Shown here piece after piece: positions 1 to 7,982 of a stretch of DNA of 24,961 bases. The position numbers and the translations under genes are program-made. The stretch covers positions 1 to 24,961 of the forward strand of contig JARIAA010000049.1 in the NCBI GenBank assembly GCA_029264635.1, given 5' to 3'. The notes beneath the pieces were generated by a model. The model did no database searches, was not told where the DNA came from, and was given only the letters and a program-made list of their open reading frames with translations. This DNA is from Psychrobacter sp. (GTDB taxonomy: Bacteria > Pseudomonadota > Gammaproteobacteria > Pseudomonadales > Moraxellaceae). Every line of letters starts with the position of its first letter. Positions within the stretch are counted from its first letter, which is position 1.

Positions 1-518
1 TATCCGAGGCTTTTTTGACTGACAAACCCACCTTTGATCAGGTTGCCAAATCGCTCTATGAGTTTATGGATGGTGCAGAAATTATCGCTCATAATGCCAC
101 GTTTGATATGAATTTTTTGAATATGGAATTTAGTAGAGTCGGCATGACAGACTTTGCAGAGCGCGTGCAAGTGACTGACTCACTGGTAATGGCAAAACAG
201 CAGTATCCTGGACAAAAAAACACCTTGGATGCGCTGGTGCGCCGTTTAAACGTCGGAAAGCAGGATCGTACTTTTCACGGCGCTTTACTGGACTCTGAAA
301 TATTAGCAGAAGTCTATCTGGCTATGACTGGCGGCCAGGTAACGTTAGCGATTGAGGAAGACACGCAGGCAGAGGGTGGATACACAGCTCATGCCAATTT
401 TGCCAATCTGGCATCTTTATTGCTAGAGTCAACGGTGGATGATCATGCTAATCAGAGTTGGTTTACAGGATTAGCAGAAGAGTATCCCAATCTAAAAGCT
501 AGGCTCGCTGAGTGGTAA
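1..518 (+). CDS. dnaQ: DNA polymerase III epsilon subunit (3'-5' proofreading exonuclease), C-terminal part
   Basis: The gene enters from the left edge; the reading frame starts at base 3 and runs to the TAA at 516-518, giving 171 visible residues. About 70 N-terminal residues, including the Exo I motif (DxE), lie outside the window. What is visible matches the DEDDh exonuclease fold. The Exo II region has the Asp of the AHNATFD stretch (GAT at 105-107), and the Exo III region has HGALLD, with the catalytic His at 276-278 and Asp at 291-293. The C-terminal tail after about base 345 corresponds to the part that binds the alpha polymerase subunit. In the replisome this protein removes misincorporated bases behind the polymerase. 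The apparent TTG start at base 15 is an artefact of the window edge. Identification is firm from motif order and similarity to E. coli DnaQ. Confidence 0.93.
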   Translation, partial: SEAFLTDKPTFDQVAKSLYEFMDGAEIIAHNATFDMNFLNMEFSRVGMTDFAERVQVTDSLVMAKQQYPGQKNTLDALVRRLNVGKQDRTFHGALLDSEILAEVYLAMTGGQVTLAIEEDTQAEGGYTAHANFANLASLLLESTVDDHANQSWFTGLAEEYPNLKARLAEW

Positions 519-648
519 ACGATTATTAAAGGTATCATCTCATTGACTCAGCCTAGCCCAATAAAACGTTTCACATCCATTAAAGCCAATTTTTATCAAT
601 ACTATTTGCTGTTAGAGTCGACTTTATCAGCATTTTATGGAAAAAACT

Positions 649-2328
649 ATGAGCCAGTCTAAGCAAACAACGTTGATCACCCCTGCCCTTAGTATCACTA
701 ATTTTAACCTACCCTCACTCCATCTGCTACATAATGAGATCGCCGTTATTCTTAGAGACACTGAGAATCATTTGAGCGAATTTAATGACGACAAACAACA
801 AGCGCCGTTATTATTAGACTCCATTAGTGTACTTAAGCAGCTGTCACATATTTTTGAGCTGATTGAACTGTCTGGTGGCCAACTATTAAGCTGTGCGATT
901 GCCCAAGGTTTACAGCAACTCTATGACGACAACAGTCATCATACTGCCCTGATTATGGATTTGTCAGAAGCCATTATGATGCTTGATCGCTATGTTGAAT
1001 TTGTACTGCTAACGGAAACCGTGGAGCCGACGTTACTACTGCCAATCATTAATAAACTGCACATCCATAGCCAGCAAGCTACTATTGATGCCGAATATTT
1101 TTCTAGTTTCGGTAGCAGCAGCGTTATCATTGCTAACCCTGAACAAAACTTTCAACCCTTAAATGAGCTCAATCTTGATAGTGATTTGTTGACCCATGCT
1201 TATCGTAGCGGTCTAAATGTGCTATTGACCAAACAACAGGCGCCACTAACAGCAGAGTCGCAGCAAAAAATTAAAGCCATGAGCACTGCTTGTGCACTGA
1301 TCGCTGCACATACGAGCAGCCTGTTTTGGCAAGCAGCGGCGGCAGCGACTGCAGATATCGAGGCAATTTTACCGTTAAGCTTGAGTCAAAAGCATACCCT
1401 TATTTATTTAGAGCAGCAGTTTCATAGCTACCTGCCAGTCATGGACGCACGCTTTGCAGACTTAGTGAGCTTTGCCTGCCAACGTGATAACGCGCACGTG
1501 CAAAAGCTCCACATACAATATGCAAACAATCAGATAGAATCGACGCAGCGTGAGCAGATGAAGCGTTTTTTATACGGTCCTAACCGCGCGATTACAGATA
1601 CTTTAAACGATATTATTCAAAATCAAATAACCATGGTTAAAGAAAAAGTAGACAATTATGCACGCGGCGATATGCTCAGCTCTGCTGCTATGCAGGTGAA
1701 CGCCATAGCTGCAGATCTTATCGAACTTAGCTCAGCACTCGCGTTATTGTGTTTGACAGATGCTGCAGCATCCCTAAAAACTGCGTCGGATGCTATACTC
1801 ACGTGGCAGACTCCGACTCCCGAAGAGTTTGATAGTCTCTTATTAGCACTTATGCATGCAGAAAACGCCTCTATTACAATGGCAAAGGTGCATACACCAG
1901 GGGCTATTCACTTGTCGGTAGACGATCAACACATCTCATTGCATCAGCTTGATACGGCTTATAATACTTTGGTAGAAGAAAGCCGCACGGCGATCGCAAG
2001 TGCAGAGCAAGCGATTAACGATTATCTAGCGGATGGCAGTCGCGACCTACTTAATATCGAAAACATACCAAGTATGATGCACCAAGTTGCAGGCGCGATA
2101 CGCTTTTTGCAACTGCCAACCGCGGCTAACGTCCTTAGCCAATTGGCGAGCAATCTAGACGTCCGTTTCAAAAGCGCTCAAAGTATAGACGAGCGTACAT
2201 TGGCGCATATCGCTGATGTGATGATGGCAGTAGATTATCGCTTGGAAGGGTTTGAAAATAATCATCCTGTGAGCAAGAAGTCGCTTGACGTCGCTCAAGA
2301 CAGCTTAAGTCAATTACTTGCCGCTTAA
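649..2328 (+). CDS. fimL: FimL-like protein (ChpA N-terminal homologue, type IV pilus/twitching signalling)
   Basis: A protein of 559 residues, largely helical by composition. Its first 180 residues resemble the N-terminus of the chemotaxis-type kinase ChpA/PilL, including a stretch ending LLPIINKLH. There is no CheA kinase, CheW or receiver domain, and the length matches stand-alone FimL (about 550 residues). In Pseudomonas FimL is a pole-localised scaffold that raises cyclic AMP and supports pilus assembly; it carries degenerate Hpt-like modules without the phosphorylatable His. The next gene is nudC and dnaQ lies just upstream, which matches the fimL neighbourhood I recall from P. aeruginosa. 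Start choice: an ATG at 637 is also in frame, but only the ATG at 649 has a Shine-Dalgarno-like GGA (639-641) at a good distance. The function is a family-based inference. No pilus genes are in view. Confidence 0.72.
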   Translation: MSQSKQTTLITPALSITNFNLPSLHLLHNEIAVILRDTENHLSEFNDDKQQAPLLLDSISVLKQLSHIFELIELSGGQLLSCAIAQGLQQLYDDNSHHTALIMDLSEAIMMLDRYVEFVLLTETVEPTLLLPIINKLHIHSQQATIDAEYFSSFGSSSVIIANPEQNFQPLNELNLDSDLLTHAYRSGLNVLLTKQQAPLTAESQQKIKAMSTACALIAAHTSSLFWQAAAAATADIEAILPLSLSQKHTLIYLEQQFHSYLPVMDARFADLVSFACQRDNAHVQKLHIQYANNQIESTQREQMKRFLYGPNRAITDTLNDIIQNQITMVKEKVDNYARGDMLSSAAMQVNAIAADLIELSSALALLCLTDAAASLKTASDAILTWQTPTPEEFDSLLLALMHAENASITMAKVHTPGAIHLSVDDQHISLHQLDTAYNTLVEESRTAIASAEQAINDYLADGSRDLLNIENIPSMMHQVAGAIRFLQLPTAANVLSQLASNLDVRFKSAQSIDERTLAHIADVMMAVDYRLEGFENNHPVSKKSLDVAQDSLSQLLAA

Positions 2329-2380
2329 CCTTTATTGTTAAAAAATTCATCAAACTGATTGCTGCTTTGGACCGCTGTTT

Positions 2381-3313
2381 ATGACTACCGCTTTTGTACT
2401 TGATAAGGAAGCTATCCTATGCCGCCATACCGTAAAGGGTTGGCGGCCATTACAAATCTTACTTCCAGCAATTGGGGAAGAAGAGATAGAGGGAAACTCA
2501 CCAATTGCAGCCTATCAAGTTGGTCGAGTAGCGCTGCTTGCAAGCTTATCTGCAAATAATTGGATGCCTGAGAAGTCGCAAGCGGTTGCTGAAAACGAGG
2601 ATATATCTGCCACTTTCGCTATGACTTATCATTATGCCAAAGCCCATAATATTGCTGTCCCTAATTTAACTAAAGACGCTCATACTGACGATATTGACTT
2701 TATCACTTATCGCCAGCTCATCCCGCAATTACCAGCTGCTCTTTCTGCGCAGCTTAGCCAAGCAATCCAATTGCTGCGTTGGCAAGCAGATACTCAGTTT
2801 TGTAGCCGTTGTAGTGCTCCTGTAAGCGCAGCCAAACTTAGTGAGCGAGCGATGGTCTGTCAAGTCTGCGGCCTGCGTCAATATCCACGTGTGCAGCCGT
2901 GTGTCATCACGGCGATTACCCGTCCAAATCCTCAGACAGGTGAAACACAAATACTATTGGCACATCATCATCGCTATGGTCAGCCAACCACGCAGCTACA
3001 ATATGGGCTGATTGCAGGGTTCGTAGAAGTGGGCGAAAGCTTAGAGCATGCGGTGGTACGAGAAGTTGCAGAAGAAGTAGGTATTCGTTTAACTGATATC
3101 CGTTATGTCAGTAGTCAGCCGTGGCCGTTTCCGTCTAATCTCATGTTAGGGTTTCGAGCCTCTTATGTCAGTGGCGAGATTGTGATACAAGAAGAAGAGC
3201 TTTCTCATGCTGACTTCTTTGATCTCTCAGACCTACCAAAAATACCTTTTAAAGGCAGTATTGCTCACGATTTAATCGCACAGATTGCGCATGAACAAGG
3301 CATCATACTTTAG
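2381..3313 (+). CDS. nudC: NAD(H) pyrophosphatase / RNA NAD-decapping Nudix hydrolase NudC
   Basis: 310 residues; E. coli NudC has 257, so the N-terminal domain is longer here. The four zinc-binding cysteines are C141, C144, C160 and C163. The Nudix box occupies residues 213-235 and fits the consensus fully: G213, E219, R227-E228, E231-E232, G234. The NudC-specific SQPWPFP signature follows at 245-251 and separates this family from other Nudix hydrolases. The enzyme cleaves NAD(H) to NMN(H) and AMP and removes NAD caps from RNA in the cytoplasm. It starts 52 bases after the FimL stop on the same strand, with no terminator between them, so co-transcription is plausible. The ATG at 2381 has no clear Shine-Dalgarno, but similarity begins soon after it. 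Confidence 0.95.
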   Translation: MTTAFVLDKEAILCRHTVKGWRPLQILLPAIGEEEIEGNSPIAAYQVGRVALLASLSANNWMPEKSQAVAENEDISATFAMTYHYAKAHNIAVPNLTKDAHTDDIDFITYRQLIPQLPAALSAQLSQAIQLLRWQADTQFCSRCSAPVSAAKLSERAMVCQVCGLRQYPRVQPCVITAITRPNPQTGETQILLAHHHRYGQPTTQLQYGLIAGFVEVGESLEHAVVREVAEEVGIRLTDIRYVSSQPWPFPSNLMLGFRASYVSGEIVIQEEELSHADFFDLSDLPKIPFKGSIAHDLIAQIAHEQGIIL

Positions 3314-3455
3314 CTTTATAAGATATATTAACGTTCAAATGTGATTTTCCACAATGTATAACTTTTTACACCTACTGTTATATAATCTTGTGTATCCATC
3401 TCATTTAGTATCAACTATATCTTCATCTCCAATTTTTTATACCAGTTTTAAGGTC

Positions 3456-4340
3456 ATGAATGACATGCCTAGTAATGCCCATTCCCGTTTAACGAATCTG
3501 CCCATACTATTTGATACGTTAACTTTAGAGACGCTTACCGCTGACACGCAGCAGCGTATCGCGTATGTGGATTCGTGTCTGCCACAGACTCAGTGCGGTC
3601 TTTGTGAGCATCCAGATGGCTGCCTGCCTTACGCCACTGCTATCGTCGTAGACGGTGAACCATATAATAAATGTGTGCCAGGCGGTCAGCCTGTCACTGA
3701 CGCCATTGCTCTTATTTTGAATGCAGATGATGCTACTTTGAGTGTTCTTTCAAGAAAAGATAGATTGAACAGTGATGAAGAGCGTCTACTTGCGGTACCC
3801 TCAAAGTGGTCGATAGACCCTGTGACCGAACGTCCGCATGAAGTACGTGCTATCATTCGTGAAGATGATTGTATTGGCTGTACAAAATGTATCCCCGCCT
3901 GTCCAGTTGACGCTATCGTCGGTACAGGTAAACATATGCATACGATCTTTACAGATTTATGCACAGGCTGTGAGCTGTGTATCGCGCCCTGTCCAGTTGA
4001 TTGCATCGATCTTGTTCCTATTGAGCGCAAACTATCAGCAGCAGCGCGCGCGCAAGAGCAAGATGATCTGCGCCAGCGTTATCACACTCATCTTAAACGC
4101 GTCACTGAACAGCTGGCCGATACTAGCAATAGCAGACCTGTTGTCAGTATGGTGGAGGCCAAGCTAAATAATGCCAGCGCTCAGACTATTGACATCAATG
4201 AGCAGCAAGCAAAACAGACGATTGCTGCTGCCAAACTACGCAGTAAAATTAAAAAATTAGAAAAACAGCTGAGCGTTCGACCTAGTCCTGAAAAAAGCGC
4301 TGAATTGGCAAGGCTACAAGCAGAATTGTCTAAGATATAG
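3456..4340 (+). CDS. rnfB: RnfB/RsxB-like iron-sulfur protein, stand-alone and soluble
   Basis: 294 residues from this start. Residues 40-80 hold the RnfB cluster-binding domain with C47-x2-C50-x5-C56 and C73 before a VPGG turn; the E. coli spacing is C-x2-C-x4-C. Two [4Fe-4S] ferredoxin motifs follow, C139/C142/C145/C149 and C169/C172/C175/C179. The last 45 residues are rich in Lys, Glu and Leu and look like a coiled coil. Unlike E. coli RsxB there is no N-terminal membrane helix, and no other rnf/rsx subunit is nearby. Many beta- and gammaproteobacteria carry this lone form next to nth, as here. It probably passes low-potential electrons, partner unknown. Start: the frame opens at 3354, but that 34-residue extension is unlike the family and has no ribosome site. 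An AGG at 3451-3453 serves either the ATG at 3456 or the one at 3465. Confidence 0.85.
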   Translation: MNDMPSNAHSRLTNLPILFDTLTLETLTADTQQRIAYVDSCLPQTQCGLCEHPDGCLPYATAIVVDGEPYNKCVPGGQPVTDAIALILNADDATLSVLSRKDRLNSDEERLLAVPSKWSIDPVTERPHEVRAIIREDDCIGCTKCIPACPVDAIVGTGKHMHTIFTDLCTGCELCIAPCPVDCIDLVPIERKLSAAARAQEQDDLRQRYHTHLKRVTEQLADTSNSRPVVSMVEAKLNNASAQTIDINEQQAKQTIAAAKLRSKIKKLEKQLSVRPSPEKSAELARLQAELSKI

Positions 4341-4427
4341 TTTTAAAGAACGTACTACTATTTGACTCCACTTAACTCAATGTCTATTCTCACTATCCTC
4401 AACCGTTAACATGATTACCTAGATACC

Positions 4428-5123
4428 ATGAGTAAAACCGTAAAACACAAGACTGCCAATACGCCACCCTCGCGGCGCATGCCCAATCGTAATGTACGGC
4501 CATTCTTTGAAAAACTGGCTGCTACTATCGAGGAGCCCGTTACTGAATTAAACTATCGCAGTAATTTTGAGCTACTTATTGCCGTTATTCTCTCCGCACA
4601 AGCAACTGATGTGAGCGTCAATATTGCCACTCAGCAGCTCTATTCGGTCGCAAATACTCCTGAGGCCATACTGGCTTTGGGTGAAGATAAGCTCAAATCT
4701 TATATCAAAAATATCGGCTTATATAATGCCAAAGCCAAAAACGTGATCAAAACTTGTCGCGACTTAATAGAGAAGTTCGACAGCACTGTGCCTGATAACC
4801 GTAAAGATTTAGAGTCGCTTGCAGGTGTTGGACGCAAGACCGCTAATGTGGTTTTGAATACCGCTTTTGGACAGCCAACGATGGCAGTCGATACGCATAT
4901 TTTTCGGGTTGGTAACCGTACGGGACTAGCCACTGGCAAAAATGTGCTGATTGTGGAGCAAAAGTTGGTCGAGCGTATTCCACAGGATATGATGCTAGAT
5001 GCGCATCATTATCTTATCCTACATGGCCGCTATACCTGTCAAGCGCGCACGCCGAAATGCGGCGCTTGTCCTGTCTATGAAGAATGTATGTTTAAGGATA
5101 AAGCGGCGTTTGTCGAGGTCTGA
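4428..5123 (+). CDS. nth: Endonuclease III (DNA glycosylase/AP lyase)
   Basis: 231 residues, with about 17 more at the N-terminus than E. coli Nth. The helix-hairpin-helix motif LAGVGRKTANVV carries the catalytic lysine K137 (K120 in E. coli). The second catalytic residue is the Asp in AVDTHIFRV (D155, matching D138). The [4Fe-4S] loop is intact as C204-x6-C211-x2-C214-x5-C220. The enzyme excises oxidised pyrimidines and nicks the abasic site in base-excision repair. It lies 87 bases after the RnfB-like gene, a common pairing; the link could be electron supply or simple conservation of order. The N-terminal 17 residues are basic and serine-rich and may not all be translated; a second ATG lies at residue 18. 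Confidence 0.96.
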   Translation: MSKTVKHKTANTPPSRRMPNRNVRPFFEKLAATIEEPVTELNYRSNFELLIAVILSAQATDVSVNIATQQLYSVANTPEAILALGEDKLKSYIKNIGLYNAKAKNVIKTCRDLIEKFDSTVPDNRKDLESLAGVGRKTANVVLNTAFGQPTMAVDTHIFRVGNRTGLATGKNVLIVEQKLVERIPQDMMLDAHHYLILHGRYTCQARTPKCGACPVYEECMFKDKAAFVEV

Positions 5124-5146
5124 ATGATTGATAAAGTAGCACTAAA

Positions 5147-5470
5147 ATGAATTTACTTTTTGTTTGTACTAAAAATCAATGGCGCAGTCCGACTGCTGAA
5201 CGAATCTACCAAGACTACGCTAACTTAAACGCTCGCTCTGCTGGCATTACTCAATCAGCTCGAAAGCTGATAAATTCTGCAGACATTCATTGGTCAGATA
5301 TTATTTTTGTAATGGAAAATAAGCACAAACGATATATTCATGAGCATTTTCGGAACCAAGTTAAGAAGAAAAAATTAATTGTTTTAGATATTCCTGACGA
5401 TTATCAGTATATGGATGAAGAATTAGTTGAATGGCTAAAAGATGCTGTGAACACACATTTAACAACGTAA
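5147..5470 (+). CDS. Short low-molecular-weight protein tyrosine phosphatase-like protein
   Basis: 107 residues. The N-terminus has the phosphatase P-loop C-x5-R-S (C7 to R13-S14) straight after the first beta strand, as in low-molecular-weight phosphatases. A candidate general acid is D84 or D85 in the IPDDY stretch. Normal members of the family have 140-160 residues, so this is the compact version (the group I know as COG4551, predicted protein tyrosine phosphatase). Its substrate is unknown; similarity alone does not show that it removes phosphate from protein tyrosine. It begins 23 bases after nth, so it is probably on the same transcript. The base composition is more AT-rich than nth, with many Lys/Asn codons, which may mean a separate origin. 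Confidence 0.78.
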   Translation: MNLLFVCTKNQWRSPTAERIYQDYANLNARSAGITQSARKLINSADIHWSDIIFVMENKHKRYIHEHFRNQVKKKKLIVLDIPDDYQYMDEELVEWLKDAVNTHLTT

Positions 5471-5551
5471 ATAATAGTAGCAAAATATATACTTTATTAT
5501 TCTCTAGCATAATGAAAAATTTACATAGTTGTCTCAACTCGAGGAACAATC

Positions 5552-6148
5552 ATGCAAACGCTCACTGCCCTAGTATTTAATAATTTTGAGACGCTAGATT
5601 TGTTTGGACCAACCGAGATGTTCGGCTGCCTGCCTAAGCATTTTCGTATTCAATATGCTTCTATAACAGGCGGTATTATTCATAATCATCATGGCGTCGC
5701 TTTGCAAACCATTGCAGTAGCAGAATTAGCGCATCAAACAGATATTTTGCTCATTGTCGGCGGTATGGGTACGCGTCAAGTCGTTGATGACAGCCAGTTT
5801 TTGCAGACCCTCACCGATCTCGCTAACACTGCCAAATGGGTACTTAGTGTCTGTACGGGCAGCGCGTTATTAGCAAAGGCGGGTATATTAGATGGCAGAC
5901 AGGCGACTTCTAACAAGCTGTCGTGGCAATGGGTTATTCAGCAATCAGACAAAGTTGAGTGGATACAGCAAGCACGCTGGGTAGTAGACGGTAAATGTTA
6001 CACCTCCTCAGGCGTTAGCGCTGGAATGGATATGGCGCTTGGTTTTATCGCCGACAGATTAAGTATCGATACCGCGCGGCAAGTTGCTATCTATACCGAA
6101 TACCGCTGGCAAGAAGATAGCCTGCTTGATGATTTCTATCAACGCTAA
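5552..6148 (+). CDS. DJ-1/PfpI family protein (isonitrile hydratase-like)
   Basis: 198 residues forming a single class I glutamine amidotransferase-like domain. The nucleophile-elbow cysteine is C101 in the stretch VLSVCTGSALLAKAGIL, followed by GRQAT, which is the signature of the InhA/ThiJ-PfpI subgroup that includes isonitrile hydratase. The acidic residues near the N-terminus (LDLFGPTEMF, residues 15-24) sit where the family's conserved Glu/Asp partner lies. There is no C-terminal AraC-type helix-turn-helix, so this is an enzyme or stress protein rather than the GATase-type regulators that share the domain. A good ribosome site (GAGGA at 5540-5544) precedes the ATG. The exact substrate cannot be told from the sequence. 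Confidence 0.82.
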   Translation: MQTLTALVFNNFETLDLFGPTEMFGCLPKHFRIQYASITGGIIHNHHGVALQTIAVAELAHQTDILLIVGGMGTRQVVDDSQFLQTLTDLANTAKWVLSVCTGSALLAKAGILDGRQATSNKLSWQWVIQQSDKVEWIQQARWVVDGKCYTSSGVSAGMDMALGFIADRLSIDTARQVAIYTEYRWQEDSLLDDFYQR

Positions 6149-6294
6149 TGAAACGCAAACCTACCCTAGAGTTTTGAGTCGATTCACGGTAAAATGTGTT
6201 CATTTTTTGATTCACTTTTGCCTCTTATTTTCCGTTAACATTCAATTATGACTGGATTTATCGATAACAGTCCTTGCAATTAAGCGATCTAACT

Positions 6295-7461
6295 ATGCGT
6301 GAATATAACTTATTTACCTCAGAATCTGTGAGTGAAGGCCATCCTGATAAAATGGCTGACCAAATCTCAGACGCTATCCTCGATGCCATCCTACGTGAAG
6401 ATCTACAAGCGCGCGTAGCGTGTGAAACACTGGTTAAAACTGGCGCAGTGATATTAGCTGGGGAAGTGACGACCACTGCCAATATTGACGTATAACGTAT
6501 TGTGCTTGATACCGTCAATGGCATCGGTTATCATCACTCAGATCTCGGTTTTGATGGTGAGACTTGTGCGGTTATCAATATGCTTGGCAAACAGTCACCT
6601 GAAATTGCCCAAGGCGTCGATCGCAGCAATCCTGAAGACCAAGGCGCAGGTGATCAAGGTTTGATGTTTGGCTATGCCAGTAACGAAACTGACGTATTGA
6701 TGCCAGCCCCTATTGAATATGCGCACCGTCTTATGGAGCGTCAATCTGAGCTGCGCCGCGCAGGCGACCTACCTTGGCTGCGTCCAGATGCCAAAGCACA
6801 AGTGACACTCAGATATGATGGCAACCGCCCAGCTGCGATTGATGCTGTGGTGCTCTCCACCCAGCACGATCCCAGCATCTCACAAAAAGATCTTCAAGAA
6901 GCGGTAATGGAATCGATCATCAAGCAAGTATTACCTGCTGATCTCTTACACGCTGGTACCCGCTATCACATAAACCCGACTGGTAAGTTTGTTATCGGCG
7001 GTCCTGTGGGAGATGCAGGGCTGACTGGACGTAAAATCATCGTCGACACTTACGGCGGTATGGCGCGTCATGGCGGCGGTGCTTTTAGTGGTAAAGATCC
7101 GTCAAAGGTTGATCGTAGCGCCGCTTATGCGGTTCGTTATGTCGCCAAAAACATCGTTGCCGCAGGATTGGCTGAGCGCTGTGAGGTACAAGTTAGCTAT
7201 GCCATTGGGGTTGCTGAACCGACCTCTATTTCGGTCAATACTTTTGGCACAAGTAACATCAGCTCAGAAGAGATCATTCGCCTGATTCGTACACATTTCG
7301 ACCTTCGCCCTTATGGGATCACGCAAATGCTGAACTTACTCCAGCCTATGTATCAACGGACGGCGACCTTTGGACACTTTGGTCGCGTCGGCTCTGAGAC
7401 TGCCTTTACTTGGGAAAAAACAGACAAAGCTGAGATTCTAAAAGCAGATGCAGGTCTATAA
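6295..7461 (+). pseudogene. metK: S-adenosylmethionine synthetase gene interrupted by an in-frame TAA
   Basis: The frame encodes a full-length MetK (388 codons plus stop; E. coli MetK has 384 residues) except that codon 67 (6493-6495) is TAA. Similarity is unbroken on both sides with no frameshift. Before the stop is the ATP-binding SEGHPDK motif (residues 13-19). After it come GAGDQG, DPSKVDRSAAY and GHFGR. The family has Glu or Gln at codon 67, one base away from TAA. MetK makes S-adenosylmethionine from methionine and ATP and is essential in nearly all bacteria. So this is either a sequence error, a recent nonsense mutation with a second copy elsewhere, or readthrough. Codons 71 (Leu), 211 (Gln) and 280 (Val) also differ from residues I recall as conserved. 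The start at 6295 (MREYNLF) fits the family; the upstream in-frame TTG at 6274 does not. No SAM riboswitch was recognised in 6149-6294. Confidence 0.85.
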
Positions 7462-7495
7462 CCCCCTATTTATATTCACTTAACAGGAGTCGATT

Positions 7496-7894
7496 ATGTC
7501 TCAAGATAATATTGATGAGCAAACTCAAAACGATCATTTAAATGATAATATAGACGCTAATGACAATGATGAGCTCAGGGCTGAGATTACCCCTGAGATG
7601 CAGGCGTTTTATCAGCGCGCTGATGCTATCATTGGCGTTGCCAATAGTCAGCTAGGGCCTGATGCCCACTCAGGGCAAGTCGGTGCCTCATTACTTTATG
7701 CAGCCGCTCGTTATAGCGCGTCAGTCGCCTCGATTGGCTTTATAAAGGGTGATGACTTTGCAAAAGAGAAAGACGATATTGTAGAGTTTTATGTTAAGCA
7801 GTACCGTCAAATGCTAAGTGACAATTTGACCGATTATGCACAAAACTTTGACAAATATGTGCAGCTAGATCAAGACAATAAACCTGCTAAATAA
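7496..7894 (+). CDS. DUF3144 family protein
   Basis: 132 residues. The first 35 are acidic and rich in Asn, Asp and Gln, and probably disordered. The remaining 90 match the DUF3144 core, with landmarks FYQRADAIIGVAN, the VGASLLYAAARY helix and a C-terminal YVKQYRQML segment ending in a tyrosine-rich tail. No catalytic motif, membrane span or signal peptide is visible. The function of the family is not known to me. A strong ribosome site (AGGAG at 7484-7488) precedes the ATG, and the gap to metK is only 34 bases, so it may be the last gene of that transcript. A perfect hairpin terminator follows 13 bases after the stop. Confidence 0.82.
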   Translation: MSQDNIDEQTQNDHLNDNIDANDNDELRAEITPEMQAFYQRADAIIGVANSQLGPDAHSGQVGASLLYAAARYSASVASIGFIKGDDFAKEKDDIVEFYVKQYRQMLSDNLTDYAQNFDKYVQLDQDNKPAK

Positions 7895-7907
7895 CTTTAT
7901 TGTTTGA

Positions 7908-7951
7908 CCAATAAAAACCCCAGTCTATAAATAGGCTGGGGTTTTTATTGG
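7908..7951. terminator. Bidirectional intrinsic terminator between convergent genes
   Basis: A perfect 16-base-pair stem (arms 7908-7923 and 7936-7951) encloses a 12-base loop. Each arm has a GC-rich CCCCAG/CTGGGG core next to a five-base A or T run, so it can end transcripts from both the DUF3144 gene (+) and the BCCT gene (-). Confidence 0.92.
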
Positions 7952-7982
7952 GATAAAAATTTATGAATTCAAAAACCGCTCT

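Noticed and set aside
3354..3455. A 34-residue hydrophobic N-terminal extension of the RnfB-like frame
   Set aside because: It has no ribosome site, is unlike the family N-terminus, and the AGG at 3451-3453 serves the later ATGs.
6174..6195. TTGAGT...TAAAAT as a metK promoter
   Set aside because: The spacing is only 10 bases, too short for a sigma-70 promoter.
6149..6294. A SAM riboswitch before metK
   Set aside because: No recognisable aptamer core or terminator-antiterminator pair was seen in 146 bases.
6502..7461. A separate 319-residue protein starting at GTG 6502 inside metK
   Set aside because: It lacks the ATP-binding N-terminal part and has no ribosome site; it is the 3' part of the interrupted metK.
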